Source: Pyropia haitanensis
Lineage: Eukaryota > Rhodophyta > Bangiophyceae > Bangiales > Bangiaceae
DNA length: 64,000 bases
Assembly (NCBI GenBank): GCA_008729055.1
Contig: SDUX01000008.1
Coordinates: forward strand, 5,233,756 to 5,297,755
Direction of reading: 5' to 3'
Below the pieces are notes generated by a model. The model saw only the letters and a program-made list of their open reading frames with translations, made no database searches and had not been told where the DNA came from. A program made the position numbers and the translations under genes. This document shows positions 9,775 through 20,167 of the stretch, piece by piece (position 1 is the stretch's first letter; every line of letters starts with the position of its first letter).

Positions 9775-11014
9775 ATGGCGGACCCGTCCCGCGAGCCGTC
9801 GCCAGCGGCAGCCGTGCGCGGCGCGTCAGATGGGCCAGATGCTGCTGCCGCGGCGGCCGCTGCGGCCGCCGCCGCCGCTGCCGCGCCCCCGGGCGTGGTG
9901 CCGGGCGTGGCGGCGCCGCCGGGCGGCGGGGCGGCGCCGACCGACGATGACGACGCGTTTGCCTTCCTCGTCCAGCTCCACCGGGTGCCCTGCTTCCGCG
10001 AGTCGGTGCTGTACGGGGGGGGAGGGGGGGCGCTGCTCGGCGCCCTCCACTGGCAGCGCACCCGTACGCTTTTCTGGTGGGGGCTGGCGGCCGCTCCCTG
10101 TGGGCGGGTGGTGGTGGCGCGGGTTCTGTTGATGGGAAGGGGGGGGGGCGTCAGGGGTGAGGGGGTGGGGCAAGGGGATGGGGAGGAGCGGTTGTACGTC
10201 TTGGTACCTGGGATTTTTTTCTTTCTTTCCACGTCGCGCCATCGTTGACTTCTGACCTCGGTGTGTTGTTTTTTTTGTTTTTCATGTGGTCTTGTTGCTC
10301 CCCTGTGCTGCTCCCCCCGTCTCACTGCGAGCGGTCGGTGGGGGGACGTCGCAGGCAACGGCGAGCGCGCTACGGACGTGGCCGTAAAGGCGTCGCTAGT
10401 GTTTGCGTCTGCCTACTGGTACGTACCCGGCCGCTATCTCGTGGGCGCTGAGTGATGGCGGGGGGGCGTCGCACCGCTCACGCGGCCCGTCGCGGCAGCG
10501 CCGGATTAGCGGCGGTGAGTTTACGAGTGGGCAGCGGAGGTTCCTCTACGCCCGGTGGCCCAGCAGCGTGGCACGTTCTACTGACAGGCTCTCCTCCCTC
10601 GTCTTGTGTTTCCCGGTCTGCGCATGCCTTGGCATCCCCTGTCTGCTCGGCTCAACCCCCCCTGCCCGCCCATCGGGGCCGCCCGCGCGCACCCTTCCGC
10701 GCGTCCCACTCGCCTGTTCACCACGCCGTCGTCCGCGGCCGCGATGCGGCAGGCTCATGTGCCGCCGCAACTACCGTGCGCAGCGGGCAGCGGTGCGCAC
10801 CAGCATTGACGCGGTTGGACGGGCGGCAGCGGAGGGGGTGGCGCTCAAGGAGCGGCTGGGGATGGCGCCGCCCGGGCTGGCGCCATCGGCGACAGCAGAG
10901 GGGGGGGGGGGGGGGGGAGGAGGGGGCAAGGAGCAGACAGGGGGCGGTGAGGGGGCAGGTGCGTTTGTGCCGCGGCCGTCGCCACCGGCGGGGGGTGGGG
11001 TGGGGCATGCATAA
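9775..11014 (+). CDS. COX20: COX20-like cytochrome c oxidase assembly factor (three exons)
   Basis: COX20 is a small inner-mitochondrial-membrane chaperone that helps COX2 mature. Exons 9775-10063, 10355-10418 and 10753-11014 join in phases 1 and 2 to give 204 aa. The family hallmark is clear: HRVPCFRESVLYGGGGGALL (PCFR plus first membrane hairpin), a short loop ending QRTRNGERATDVAV, a second hydrophobic segment KASLVFASAYW, then the polar Cys/Arg/Asn/Tyr motif LMCRRNYRAQR, which exists only after splicing. Donors are GTACGC and GTACGT. Usual family length is about 110-190 aa; here the extra length is a poly-Ala N-terminal region and a Gly-rich, low-complexity tail after the conserved core. 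The tail passes through a long G run (10901-10926), so its frame past that point is less certain. Confidence 0.75.
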
Positions 11015-11448
11015 AGGACCTGCTGTGGCTGTGTGCAAGTGGGAGTGTGGGCCAGCGATGGCATGTATCTGCAGTACGGCGTGTGCCCGATTGGATGCGC
11101 GCGATGGAGCTCGCTATGGAGCCGGCCTGGCAGCAAGCTTTTAGGCGCCAGCCGGATCTATCGTTGGCGTGTCGAGTACGTAGAGTACCTGGTCGGCGAT
11201 GTCCGCTGGGTGCTGCGTCCTCTGAACACGCGTCGCTGCGAGCGCCATCGACGACGCCGCGACAGGCGCACAGCATCGGCCCACATGGGGACCTGGCCAA
11301 TCCAGCATATCGGCAGGTGGGATGTATCTTTCAGCGTTTGGAAACAGGGAATCGCTACACAAGCACACGGGATGGGGAGTAAGCACACACGGCACGTGTG
11401 TGCAAGAAGAACGGGGGCGGCCTGGCCAACAAGCACCCTACCTTGCGT
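11015..11448. other. Convergent intergenic region
   Basis: 3' flanks of the COX20-like gene (+) and the lectin gene (-). No gene recognised. Confidence 0.4.
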
Positions 11449-13140
11449 TCAAAGCTTTCGACGAGCGCTCCCCGGCGTAGACAGGTCTGGGGCGCTCTTA
11501 GCAATTAACCACACGAGCCCGCCCACCACCGCTTGGGAGAGCAGGAAAAGCAGCACCCGCAGCACTCGCGCCGAGACGGAACGCTGCTTCGCCTGCGCCA
11601 CCTGTACATCCTCGTGCGAGGCAGACAGGCTGACCAGCACCTCCCCGTACGAACGCCGGAGCTCCCCAACCGTGTAGTGCAGTGTTTCAACGGCGGCCTC
11701 GGCCTGCCGCAGCTCGTTCTCAAAGAAGGTGGAGGTGCCCCGGAGCTCAGTGGACATCCGCGACATCCGCGACAGAGACGAGGTGACGCCCTGGAACCGG
11801 GTCGACTGGCTGGTGGCCTCGTCCAGCAGCTCCAGGATAACGGACTTGAGCGCGTCCAGCCGGGCAATCGTCGCCTTGTCCGCAGACGCATCGGCCGTGG
11901 AGGAGGTCAGATCGGAGAGGGCTTCGCGGAGCTCCGTGACCTTATGTTCCAGCGCCGCGTCCAGTTTGACGTGGCTGTCCAGCGTGTCGTGGTGAAGCCC
12001 CCCGAACCGGTGGTCATCCGAGTGCACCACATGAGCGCCGTCGTGGCCGCCGACGGCGTGTGGTGGGTGGTCCGCGCCCTCGTGCGCAGACGAGTCATGC
12101 CCGGTGCGCATTGAGGACCCGTGGTCATCGGCCGGGTGCACATGGGCCTTGTCGTCGTACGGGTGATGCCCATCGCGATCGTACTCGCGGTCGTGCCCCG
12201 CGTAACGGTCGTCGTGGCCCCCCATGTCATGATGCGAGTCAAGGTGGTGTCCCACCACCATTTGCACCCCCATCACGTCGTGGGTGGCAAAGTAGTGGCC
12301 CGTCTCGGCAGACACGGCAAAGATGCCGTTGCCCGTAAAGCCCAGCCGCACCCCCGACGCGGTGAAGCAGTCGTACCGGTGGCCAAATCCGTGGGCCGTC
12401 GACAGCGCCACCCGGAGTACCTGGCCCTGCAGCGACACGTACATCCGGGTCGGCTTGTTGATCTCTACGTGGCACCCCGGCGTCAGCTGCGTCGCCTTCC
12501 CGTCGGTGCTGGCATCCCAGCCCACCGTGCCGTCATTGACAAAGGCGTAGACGTAGGGGGTGCGGCTGGAGCGGCTGTTGGCATACGTGTCGACGACCAC
12601 GCCGAGGCCCATAAACTTGTCTGAAATGCCCATCGACGGCCCGATGTCGGGGATGTCGCGAAGGAACCAAAACGCAAGCCCGTCGGCCGCCTCCCGCGAG
12701 GCGGGCGCAGTCTTGATCTCAAAGTCGACGTACCCGTTAAAGTCGTTGGTATCCGCGTGGATGGTGTTGTACAAGATGCCCGCGCGGCCCTGCAGGGCGG
12801 GCGTCAGCCGCACCACGTCCCGCCCCGTGTCGGGGTGGGAGGTGAGGACGGTGCCACCCTTGGTCTCCCAATGCATCAGTGGCTCCTCGGTGGTGGACTC
12901 AAACGGGTGCCCAAACGAGTGCCAATAGTCGCCACGGCCAACGAGGGGGAACGTGGGCGGCGGCGCGGCCTGCGCCGCCACACCCGCCCGTGACGACGGC
13001 GCCACCGCCGCCACCACCACCACCGCTAGCCCCGACGCGGCGGCACGGACGGCGGCGCCGGCCCACCCTCTCCGACGCTGCAAAGGGAGGGGCACCGCCG
13101 GTGCCGGGGGGCGGCGCCCCGTGCCGCCGCTGGCGCCCAT
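11449..13140 (-). CDS. L-type lectin cargo receptor (VIP36/ERGIC-53-like) with His/Asp-rich luminal linker
   Basis: Type I membrane protein of the early secretory pathway that would bind high-mannose glycoproteins. Single exon, 563 aa from ATG 13140; an in-frame ATG at 13194 adds 18 residues. Order: hydrophobic signal sequence (about 30-50, GLAVVVVAAVAP); L-type lectin domain (about 70-293) with YWHSFGHPFES, DGLAFWFLRDIP, FMGLGVVVDTYAN (the family's Ca/sugar-binding DTYxN site), NDGTVGWD, GVRLGFTG and the closing THDVMGVQM; a linker of about 100 residues dominated by His and Asp (about 294-393); a heptad-rich coiled coil (about 395-525); one membrane segment (LLFLLSQAVVGGLVWLIA); and a short cytosolic tail ending SARRKL. 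The tail lacks a clear KKxx motif. The coiled coil suggests oligomerisation as in ERGIC-53. The His/Asp linker is not typical of the family. Confidence 0.85.
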   Translation of the reverse strand: MGASGGTGRRPPAPAVPLPLQRRRGWAGAAVRAAASGLAVVVVAAVAPSSRAGVAAQAAPPPTFPLVGRGDYWHSFGHPFESTTEEPLMHWETKGGTVLTSHPDTGRDVVRLTPALQGRAGILYNTIHADTNDFNGYVDFEIKTAPASREAADGLAFWFLRDIPDIGPSMGISDKFMGLGVVVDTYANSRSSRTPYVYAFVNDGTVGWDASTDGKATQLTPGCHVEINKPTRMYVSLQGQVLRVALSTAHGFGHRYDCFTASGVRLGFTGNGIFAVSAETGHYFATHDVMGVQMVVGHHLDSHHDMGGHDDRYAGHDREYDRDGHHPYDDKAHVHPADDHGSSMRTGHDSSAHEGADHPPHAVGGHDGAHVVHSDDHRFGGLHHDTLDSHVKLDAALEHKVTELREALSDLTSSTADASADKATIARLDALKSVILELLDEATSQSTRFQGVTSSLSRMSRMSTELRGTSTFFENELRQAEAAVETLHYTVGELRRSYGEVLVSLSASHEDVQVAQAKQRSVSARVLRVLLFLLSQAVVGGLVWLIAKSAPDLSTPGSARRKL

Positions 13141-14622
13141 CGCCGCCGCCCGTCCGTCACCCGTCACCGGCCACCGCCGGCACCGCTGCCGCATGGCCAC
13201 ACCGCGCCGCACACAGGCAATGGGGGGGGGGGGGGGGGGGGGGGGAAAGGGAAGGAGGGATCGGCCGGCGACCAGGGGCGGCGGCGGCGGCGGCAGCGCC
13301 GGCGCCCGCGCCCGCGGGCTACCACCGCCAACGGCCGCGCGAGCAGCGCAGGCGGACACGGCCGCGGCCGCGGCCGTCGCGATGGCCCCGGCGACGGCGC
13401 AGCCGCCCGTCCGCGACCAATGGACAAAAAGGAGCGGGCAGTGACGGGACACCCCACCAACGTCTGCGTCAAGCGGAGATGACGACACGCCCCAGCGGGT
13501 GCCGCCGCCCAGTGCCGGCAGGGTAGCCCACCGACCGTCAAGTAGAACACGATCTTGGCGTGCTATCACCACCACCGCGACAACTCGCAGCTGGCGTGCC
13601 CCGCACGACATCCACCACCCTCCGGGCCCCAGCAAGGGACACACAGACTGACAGTAGTCGTCTGTCCATGGGGTGGCCCCCCTGGGTATGCGCCTATCAC
13701 AAGAAGAGCATTCCAGGATTGATGCAATAGTCGAAATACATGGAGATCACCTCACGCCGAGACTTGGTACCATCGTTTTCGCTCGTGAGGGATGCGCTGC
13801 CGTCCAAGGATCTCGACGGGGCGGTGGTGCTGTGGGAGGAGGCGTGGCACTGACCCTTGTAGACAAGAGGGGCTCGTGTGTGTTTACGATCGCGAGGGCG
13901 CGATGTCCCACGTGGCTCACCAGCCGTACGCGTTGAACTGTACGCTTTCTGTACGTCTTCTGCGCAACCCCCCGGAAGGCGATGCCCGCGCTTCCATAGC
14001 GACAGCGAAAAAACACCTGCCGATTGCTTGCCAAACTGGCTTCATCTCCCCTCAATCCCCTCAGTAGTCATCCCGCACCGGCCGGCGCTCCGCAGACCTC
14101 CCGGCGGGCGATTGGACGCGTGGCCTCGCTTGGCGAGTCAAGGTCTGTCCCTGCTGGTGGGGAGTGGACCTCGACGGGACCCTCCTCCCGTGCCGCTGTC
14201 CGTCAGGGTGGCGCGGTGAGGCGGGAGCATTTGGAGCGGCGTCGACCGGCCGCCGCGCCAGAGGGAAACCATCGACACTGCGTGGGGGGGTTTTTCCACG
14301 CATACAAGAGATGTACCGGGCGTCGCCAACCGTGGCCTCTGACGTGGCCAATGTTCTCATGGGCGAGGCCGCTCACTCCTCACCTTGTGGACGAGTAGTT
14401 CCGGCGCAGCCACGCGGAGGGAGGGTGAGCAGCGGGCAGTCACTCCGCGGGGCGGCGGTGGAGCACGCCGCATCCCCCCCCATGGCACATAGACAAGGAA
14501 CGCATAGACACAAGGATTAAATAAGAAGAATAGCAAAGCCGCGCAGGGCGGCCACCCCGCGCACCACAGTCACTAATGCGCGAGGGACCGCGACCCATGC
14601 CTCCCCCCATCGCCCGCTGCCC
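13141..14622. other. Intergenic region
   Basis: Between the lectin start and the protease stop, both minus strand. It contains a G run of about 25 at 13220-13244. From about 13650 to 14520 composition is more mixed, with short frames on both strands that show no recognisable domain. Nothing else seen. Confidence 0.4.
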
Positions 14623-17033
14623 TCACTCAATCTGCGAGCGCAGCCATGACGTGTAGGCCGACACGCGGGTGTACCTGCGTAGTGTGTGTGGGAGAGTTCA
14701 GGGGGTGGGTGGAGGGGAAGGGCAATACGGCAGCGGCGGTGCCACAGACCGGGTGTAAGAACGCAGCAAACCCACTCCAGAATGCTTCAGTCAGTCGGCG
14801 GCCCACGGCAACCACCCCCTCGCCCGTCGGTGGGGCGCAACGTGCCACCTCCCACCCTCCCACGGCTGGTGTCACCTCCCCCGCATCCGCCCCCACCAGT
14901 CGCCTCTCTCCGACGGTCACCCCCGTGCAGGGACCGCCACCACGGGTGTACGCCGGGCGCGCTGCGAGGGACCCCGACACCCGCCGTGGGTGTTGCCGCC
15001 CCGGGAGAGACAGACACCTGGCGTGGTGGGGGGGGCGACATGAGAAGCGGAGGGTGGCGGGGGAGGGGGCAGAGGAGAGGGGGAGTAGCGAGGGAAAGGA
15101 AGAGGAGGGAGGACGGAGGGGGGGAGTGGGTGGGTTGCACCAACAACGGCGGCTCAGTGACGGTGGCGGCGGTAGCGGCGGCGGCGGCGGCGGCGGCGGC
15201 GCCCCCCACGTACCATTCCGGCGCCTCGACCGGGCACGCGTCGCCCGCTTCGTCGGCGTGGCCAAAGGAGAGGACGCCGTAGAGCACCCACTTTGGCCGC
15301 TGCTGCCCGCCGCCGGTGGCGACCTTACGGAAGAGGGGGCCTGAGGAGGAGGGGTACGGGAAGGGGTAGGGGGGGCCGGAGGATGGGAAACAGCGTTCCG
15401 TGCGCAGTGCAGCAGCCGAGGGTGCCCAGCGCGAGCGGGAAACCACCGCATGCCGTAGTGCGGAGGGCTAGCGCGCCGGCCGAGAGGGGCAAGCCACACG
15501 TCAGTGACCCCGACCCGTGTGGTCCGTGAACAGCCGCCGGCGCTCCCCCTCCCCACCTCACCCAGCGAGAGCGCGTGTGCGGGGTGTGCATTGCAGCCCC
15601 ACTACCTCCCCCCTCCCCCCCCCCCCCCGCCCTCGCCCACCCCCCCCTCCCCCGTCGCGCACTCCAACGTACCCCCCGAGTCCCCCGAGCAGCTGCTCGT
15701 CTCGTCCTCCAGCGACGCGCAAATCAGCGTGTCCTTGGACAGGCCCGCCGTGTCCCAGCCACGGCTCGTCAGGTACGCCAAGCAGTCGTCGTGGGCGCTC
15801 ACGCTCATGCGGGTGGAGGCGAGCTCGGGCGCGACGGTCACCCCCCCCGCCTCGCCGGACGGCGCGCCCCAGCCGGTGAGCGACACCTCCTCCCCCGTCC
15901 ACGGGCGGCGGCCGACGCCGTTGAGCTGCGCGGGGTAGACGCCAGCGCTGCGGAGTTCCCGGGCCGAGGGCATCCCCGACAGCGTGACGACGGCAATGTC
16001 GTTCTCGAGCGTAACGGTGTTGTAGTCGGGATGAAGGGCCACTGACTTGATCTGTGGGTGGGGGGGGGGGGGGGGAAGGAGCGACGTGGGCAGGGAGGGT
16101 GAGGGGGGTGAGGGGGCGGGTGGGCCGGCGTAGAGATAACCGAGAGCAGCACGAGGAGCGGCACAGGAGCAGAGGCGAGGGACGAAAAAGGGGCAAAGCA
16201 CGGGCCCAGTAGCAGCCGCGTCAGTACCGGCTGCCGTAGCGACTGCTGCAGGGGTTCGCCCCTGAAACGTCCTGCCTGTCGTCGCGGCGCCCCCCTCGAG
16301 CCACCCAGCCACCCCCCCCCCCCACCCCGCCCGCCCCCCCTCCCCCACCTTGCCCTCCCCCCACCATTACCTTTGCTTCAAAGCCATCAAAGAGGGCCAC
16401 CCCCCCCACGCGCACCACATCTGCCGATAGGTCCGGGGCCTCAAAGCAGTGCGCCGCGGACAAGACCTTGTCCCCCCCCACAAGGGAGCCCCCACAATAA
16501 AAGTCCTCCCCGCTGGGCAGGAAGAACTTGACCATAAACTCCCCGCCCCGCGCCGCCTCGCCGCCCGCCTGCACGCCGCCGCCGCCGCCCCTGCCGCCGC
16601 CACGGCCACGCACCCGAAACACGCCCCGCCCGCGGAGCGCCGCGACGTTGCGCGCCGCGCCGCGGCCGCGGCCGCGCTGCCCACCACGACCACCGCCGCG
16701 ACCGCCGCCGCGACCGCCGCCGCGGCCGACGCCATTGCCGCGGTCGCGGCCGCGGCCGCGGCCCGGCGGAGGACCCATACCCGCCGGCGGCCCGCCGCCG
16801 CCGCCGCCGCCGCCGCCGCGACCACGGTTGCGGCCGCCGCCGCCGCCGCCGCCGCGACCACGGTTGCGGCCGCCGCCACCGCCGCCGCGGCCGCCAGCCG
16901 TGGCGGGCGCGTCGCCGAGCGGGTTGATGATGGCGCTGACGGCGGCCGCCGCGGCGGCGACGGCGACCGCGGCGGCGGCGGTGAGGGCGAGCCACCGCCG
17001 CCGGCCGCCGCCAGTCTGAAAGAAGCGGCCCAT
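14623..17033 (-). CDS. Membrane-anchored trypsin-like serine protease with RGG-rich linker (four exons)
   Basis: S1-family protease rebuilt from exons 17033-16371, 16051-15673, 15340-15214 and 14674-14623 (phases 0, 1, 2; 406 aa). All three catalytic residues are present: His in VLSAAHCF, Asp in LENDIAVVTL, Ser in CSGDSGGPLF. The GDSGGPL motif is completed only by joining exons 2 and 3, and the closing YTRVSAYTSWLRSQIE helix only by joining exons 3 and 4. The N-terminus has basic residues then a poly-Ala hydrophobic segment ([19 protein letters not shown]), suggesting a signal anchor, followed by more than 100 residues of Gly/Arg repeats ([14 protein letters not shown]) before the protease domain. 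Donors are GTAATG, GTACGT and GTACGT. No classical R-IVGG activation site is evident; the domain begins around GGEFMVKFFLPSGEDFYCGG. Substrates are unknown. Confidence 0.87.
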
Positions 17034-18797
17034 GGCACGAGCAATGTGGGGGGAGGAAGGCGGGCGGGGGGGGGGAAGTGGATGCGAGGGGTGGGTGCGT
17101 CGTCGGGATAGAGGCGGGCGACGGGGGGGGTGAGCGGGTGTGCCTGGTGATGGAAGGGGCCGCGACGGGGAAGCGAGACGGGGTAGCGGGGGTATTGAAG
17201 AGGGGTGGCCGTACCGGTGCCACAGCCTACATCCAAAGGGAGGGGAACGAGGGGACGGCCTACTCGGCACAACGCCCGCACTGCGAGCGGCCGGGGCACC
17301 CGCACCGCGAATTCCTCCTACGCAGGGCGGCCATCACGCCCGTACCGGCACGCCCGCCGCCCCCCCCCCCCCCCCCCACCGCCGCCGCCGCCCCCACCAC
17401 CGGCCCGCCCCGGCCGTCTGCGTCTGGGGTGTAAGCGGCGGCCCGCGGCGGCAGACGCCGCCGCGGCGCGCGAGCGTGGCCGGCCGCCGCGGCGCCACGG
17501 GAGCCCGCGGGAGCTGGAGGGTGTGTGGTGGCAGACCCGGCGCGAGCCGCCGCCCGCCGCGGGCGAGGGTGTCTGCTGCTGGTGGCGCGGGTGGCAGATG
17601 GGGGGAGGCACCGGCCAGGGGGCGGCGACGGCGCCGCTGCGCGTGCCGCCAGCAGCCGCCGCCGCGTGCGGGTGTCTGCGGGCGCCTCGTCCAGTGCTGG
17701 CGCTGTCAATACGGGGGGGTGGGCCCGCTGGTCTTTTGTTATGGCGCGGCGGGAACGTCCCGCCCCTACCAAGATCGGATCTGCTCGGTTCGGCTCGGCC
17801 TGGGGGGCACGGGCAGGGGATCTGGGCGGCCAGCGGGCGGGTCCGCTGCCTGCTTTCGGGCACGCCGCGCCCGGCGAGGCTGGCCGGGGCACGGAGCGAG
17901 CAGCGGCCCGCCCGCCACGGTGGCGGCGGGACGGCGCTGGTCGGGGCGCGCGCGCACCACGCCGCGGCCGGGCGGCCCGGCGGCGGCGGCGTGCCGCAGC
18001 GCCGTTGGCCCCCCACGCGCCGCTGCGGGCGCTGTTGGCCGCGCGGCCCGCCCCGCCGTGCTGGCGGAGGACGCGCCCGTCGCGTGCGCGATGACGCGTC
18101 CGCCGGCCACCGCGGCGGGGGGGGATCGGGAGGGCGGACGGGGGGAGGACGCCCGCGGGCCGGTGGCGGCGTCGCCCGCGGCCGGCGCGGCGGGCCCCCG
18201 TCGTGGCCGCCCGCTGACGTGGGAGCCAGCCACCCGTTTCTTGTCGGTTCTGTTCCCCGTTCCCCCGCCCCCCCACCCCCCTGCCTCCTCCAATCCCCCC
18301 GTTGCTCCCAACCGCGTTGATGGGCTTCGCTTTCCGCCACCCCCCTTCCCCTCGCCGTCACTATCTACCCCTTCCATTGGGAAACAACGCAGCGGGCGCA
18401 GACTGTCGGACGGGCCGGCGGGGTCGGCGCGCCGTCGTCCGCGCCTCGTTCTTTGCCGGCCCCTTTCCCCCGCCCGCCCTTGCGTTCCCCCTCGCCCCCC
18501 CCCGCCCATCCCCTCTCCCCCACCCCTGGCCCTCTTTCTCTCCCCTGCCCTTTCGCCCTTTCTCTTTGCTGACAATACAGTTTTCATTGCCGACGCAGGA
18601 CCACCTGCCCTCTGCCGATGCCGCCCAAAGCCGGACCCGACCGGCGCTCCCACGATCAGGTGGCGCCACTTCCAGGGTGGCCGCCACCCAGAGGCCAGAG
18701 GTGGCGGCGGCTACCGCTACCCCTCGCCGCCAGTGCCACCGCGCAGCGCCGCCGCGGCCACAGCCGCGGCGGCCGCCACCGGTGCCAACCCTCACCA
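17034..18797. other. Large GC-rich region without a supported gene
   Basis: Upstream of the protease. Very GC-rich with long overlapping open frames on both strands (for example 17140-18813 plus and 17260-18276 minus), but all translate to Arg/Ala/Gly/Pro low-complexity sequence with no motif, and no frame is favoured. A Gly/Arg-rich gene with broken frames cannot be ruled out. Confidence 0.3.
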
Positions 18798-19395
18798 GCG
18801 CTGTGGTGCTTAAAGGGAGGTTCAGGAAAAGCCTGTTTTGACCTGTTGCGGGGCCCGCAGACGAGTCCACAGACGGTGGCCAGGACGGCTGTGGAACGCG
18901 TTTTCTCTCGGATTTTGCGGATCCGCTGTGGGCCATGTGCAAAATTTTGCGGAACACAGCGCGGCACTCGAGTGCATCAGCCAATCACCACTCAGCACGC
19001 GTGGGTCCCTCGGTCACAAGCCAATCAGTACTCTTGAAGGCCCGGCGGCTTCCAGGGGGAATACGTGTTCTGAGGCCCCGTCCACAGGTTTTTTGTGGAT
19101 TCCACAATTTTCTGCGGGGTGTTTTTGACAGCTGCTGTGGGGCGCACAGGACGGTAATGGTCGGGCGACATACACCCTGCTCTTTGACATGCTCTTGTAG
19201 CTCTGCTCACGGTCCTTCACGTAATGGTGGTACGCAGGGTGTATGTCGACCGACGGCACGACCACAGGAGATAGGCAAAAAAAATAGAGAAAATCGAGGC
19301 GCATCGTACCGTGAGAGGGGGTCCACAAACGAGTGCGCAACCCGCAAACACGATTTCGGGCCGATTCCTGAACCTCCCTTTAAGCACCACAGCGC
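18798..19395. mobile_element. 0.6-kb element with 31-bp perfect terminal inverted repeats
   Basis: The sequence at 18798-18828 (starts GCGCTGTGGTGCTTAAAGGG) is the exact reverse complement of 19365-19395. Similarity continues weakly inward (both sides carry TTGCGGG and GTCCAC-like blocks). The interior is less GC-rich than its surroundings, has no convincing coding frame, and contains a second, nearly perfect 21-bp inverted repeat (19160-19180 with 19234-19254). This is the layout of a non-autonomous DNA transposon (MITE). No target-site duplication is obvious at the ends, so the family cannot be named and an old or nested insertion is possible. Confidence 0.6.
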
Positions 19396-20167
19396 AGCAT
19401 CGGGAGGGGCACCCCGGGCGGCGATTGTACCCCACGTACGGTGCGGCAACGGTCGTCGGCGGCTCGGGTAGCGGTCCACTGCCGCCACCCCGCTAGGTGG
19501 GGTAGCTGAGCTGTGTAGGCGCTGCCGGTAGTGTACGTATCGCCCGGCTGGCGCGGCGTCTTCCGACTGGCTGCGGGCTCGCACCGGATGCGCGCAAGTC
19601 CTCCGCTCGCCCTGTCTGCATCAAATGAGAAAACGGACATGTGAATGGGCTGTATGGGGGGGGCTACAGGCGCGCTGCTTTTCCAAACCCCACACTGAAT
19701 TGCCCCACTCGCACATCGCCGGGGTGTCGCCAAGCGTCGCGCCCGCGGCGGCGCTCGCTCGCCACACCCCCCGCGGCTGCAGCGGCGCCGCCGCAGCGCC
19801 GCGCGGCGCGCCTCCGTGACCCCGCCGCTGCGGCGACGGCGCGGGGGCTTGAGACCGTGTACGCCTCTGGTGGGAGGGTAGTCCATCTACTACCCTCCCG
19901 GGTACCTATTACGTTACCCTGCCAGACCACGTGGGTGAGCGCCCGCCATCGGGCACCGCCGCTCGGGGGGAAGTGCGGAGGGGGGGCGGATGGCGAGTCG
20001 GAGGGCAGCGCGCAAGTCTTGAGCGTACCGCACCATAGGTCTTGACCGACGGGCAACCGCCTCATACTAAGGGCCACTATCCGCATTGACGAGCCCCGTT
20101 CCGCCACTTCCCCTCTCGCCAGAGAGGTGCGCTGTTCCCGCCAACGCACAAGCGCGGCGCTCACCCC
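19396..20167. other. Intergenic region with one short hairpin
   Basis: No gene recognised. A 10-bp perfect inverted repeat with an 8-nt loop lies at 19872-19881 and 19890-19899 (GGGAGGGTAG / CTACCCTCCC). Confidence 0.35.

Noticed and set aside
17140..18813. 557-codon plus-strand frame
   Set aside because: Arg/Gly/Pro/Ala low complexity throughout, with equally long frames on the opposite strand; nothing distinguishes it from GC-driven open sequence.
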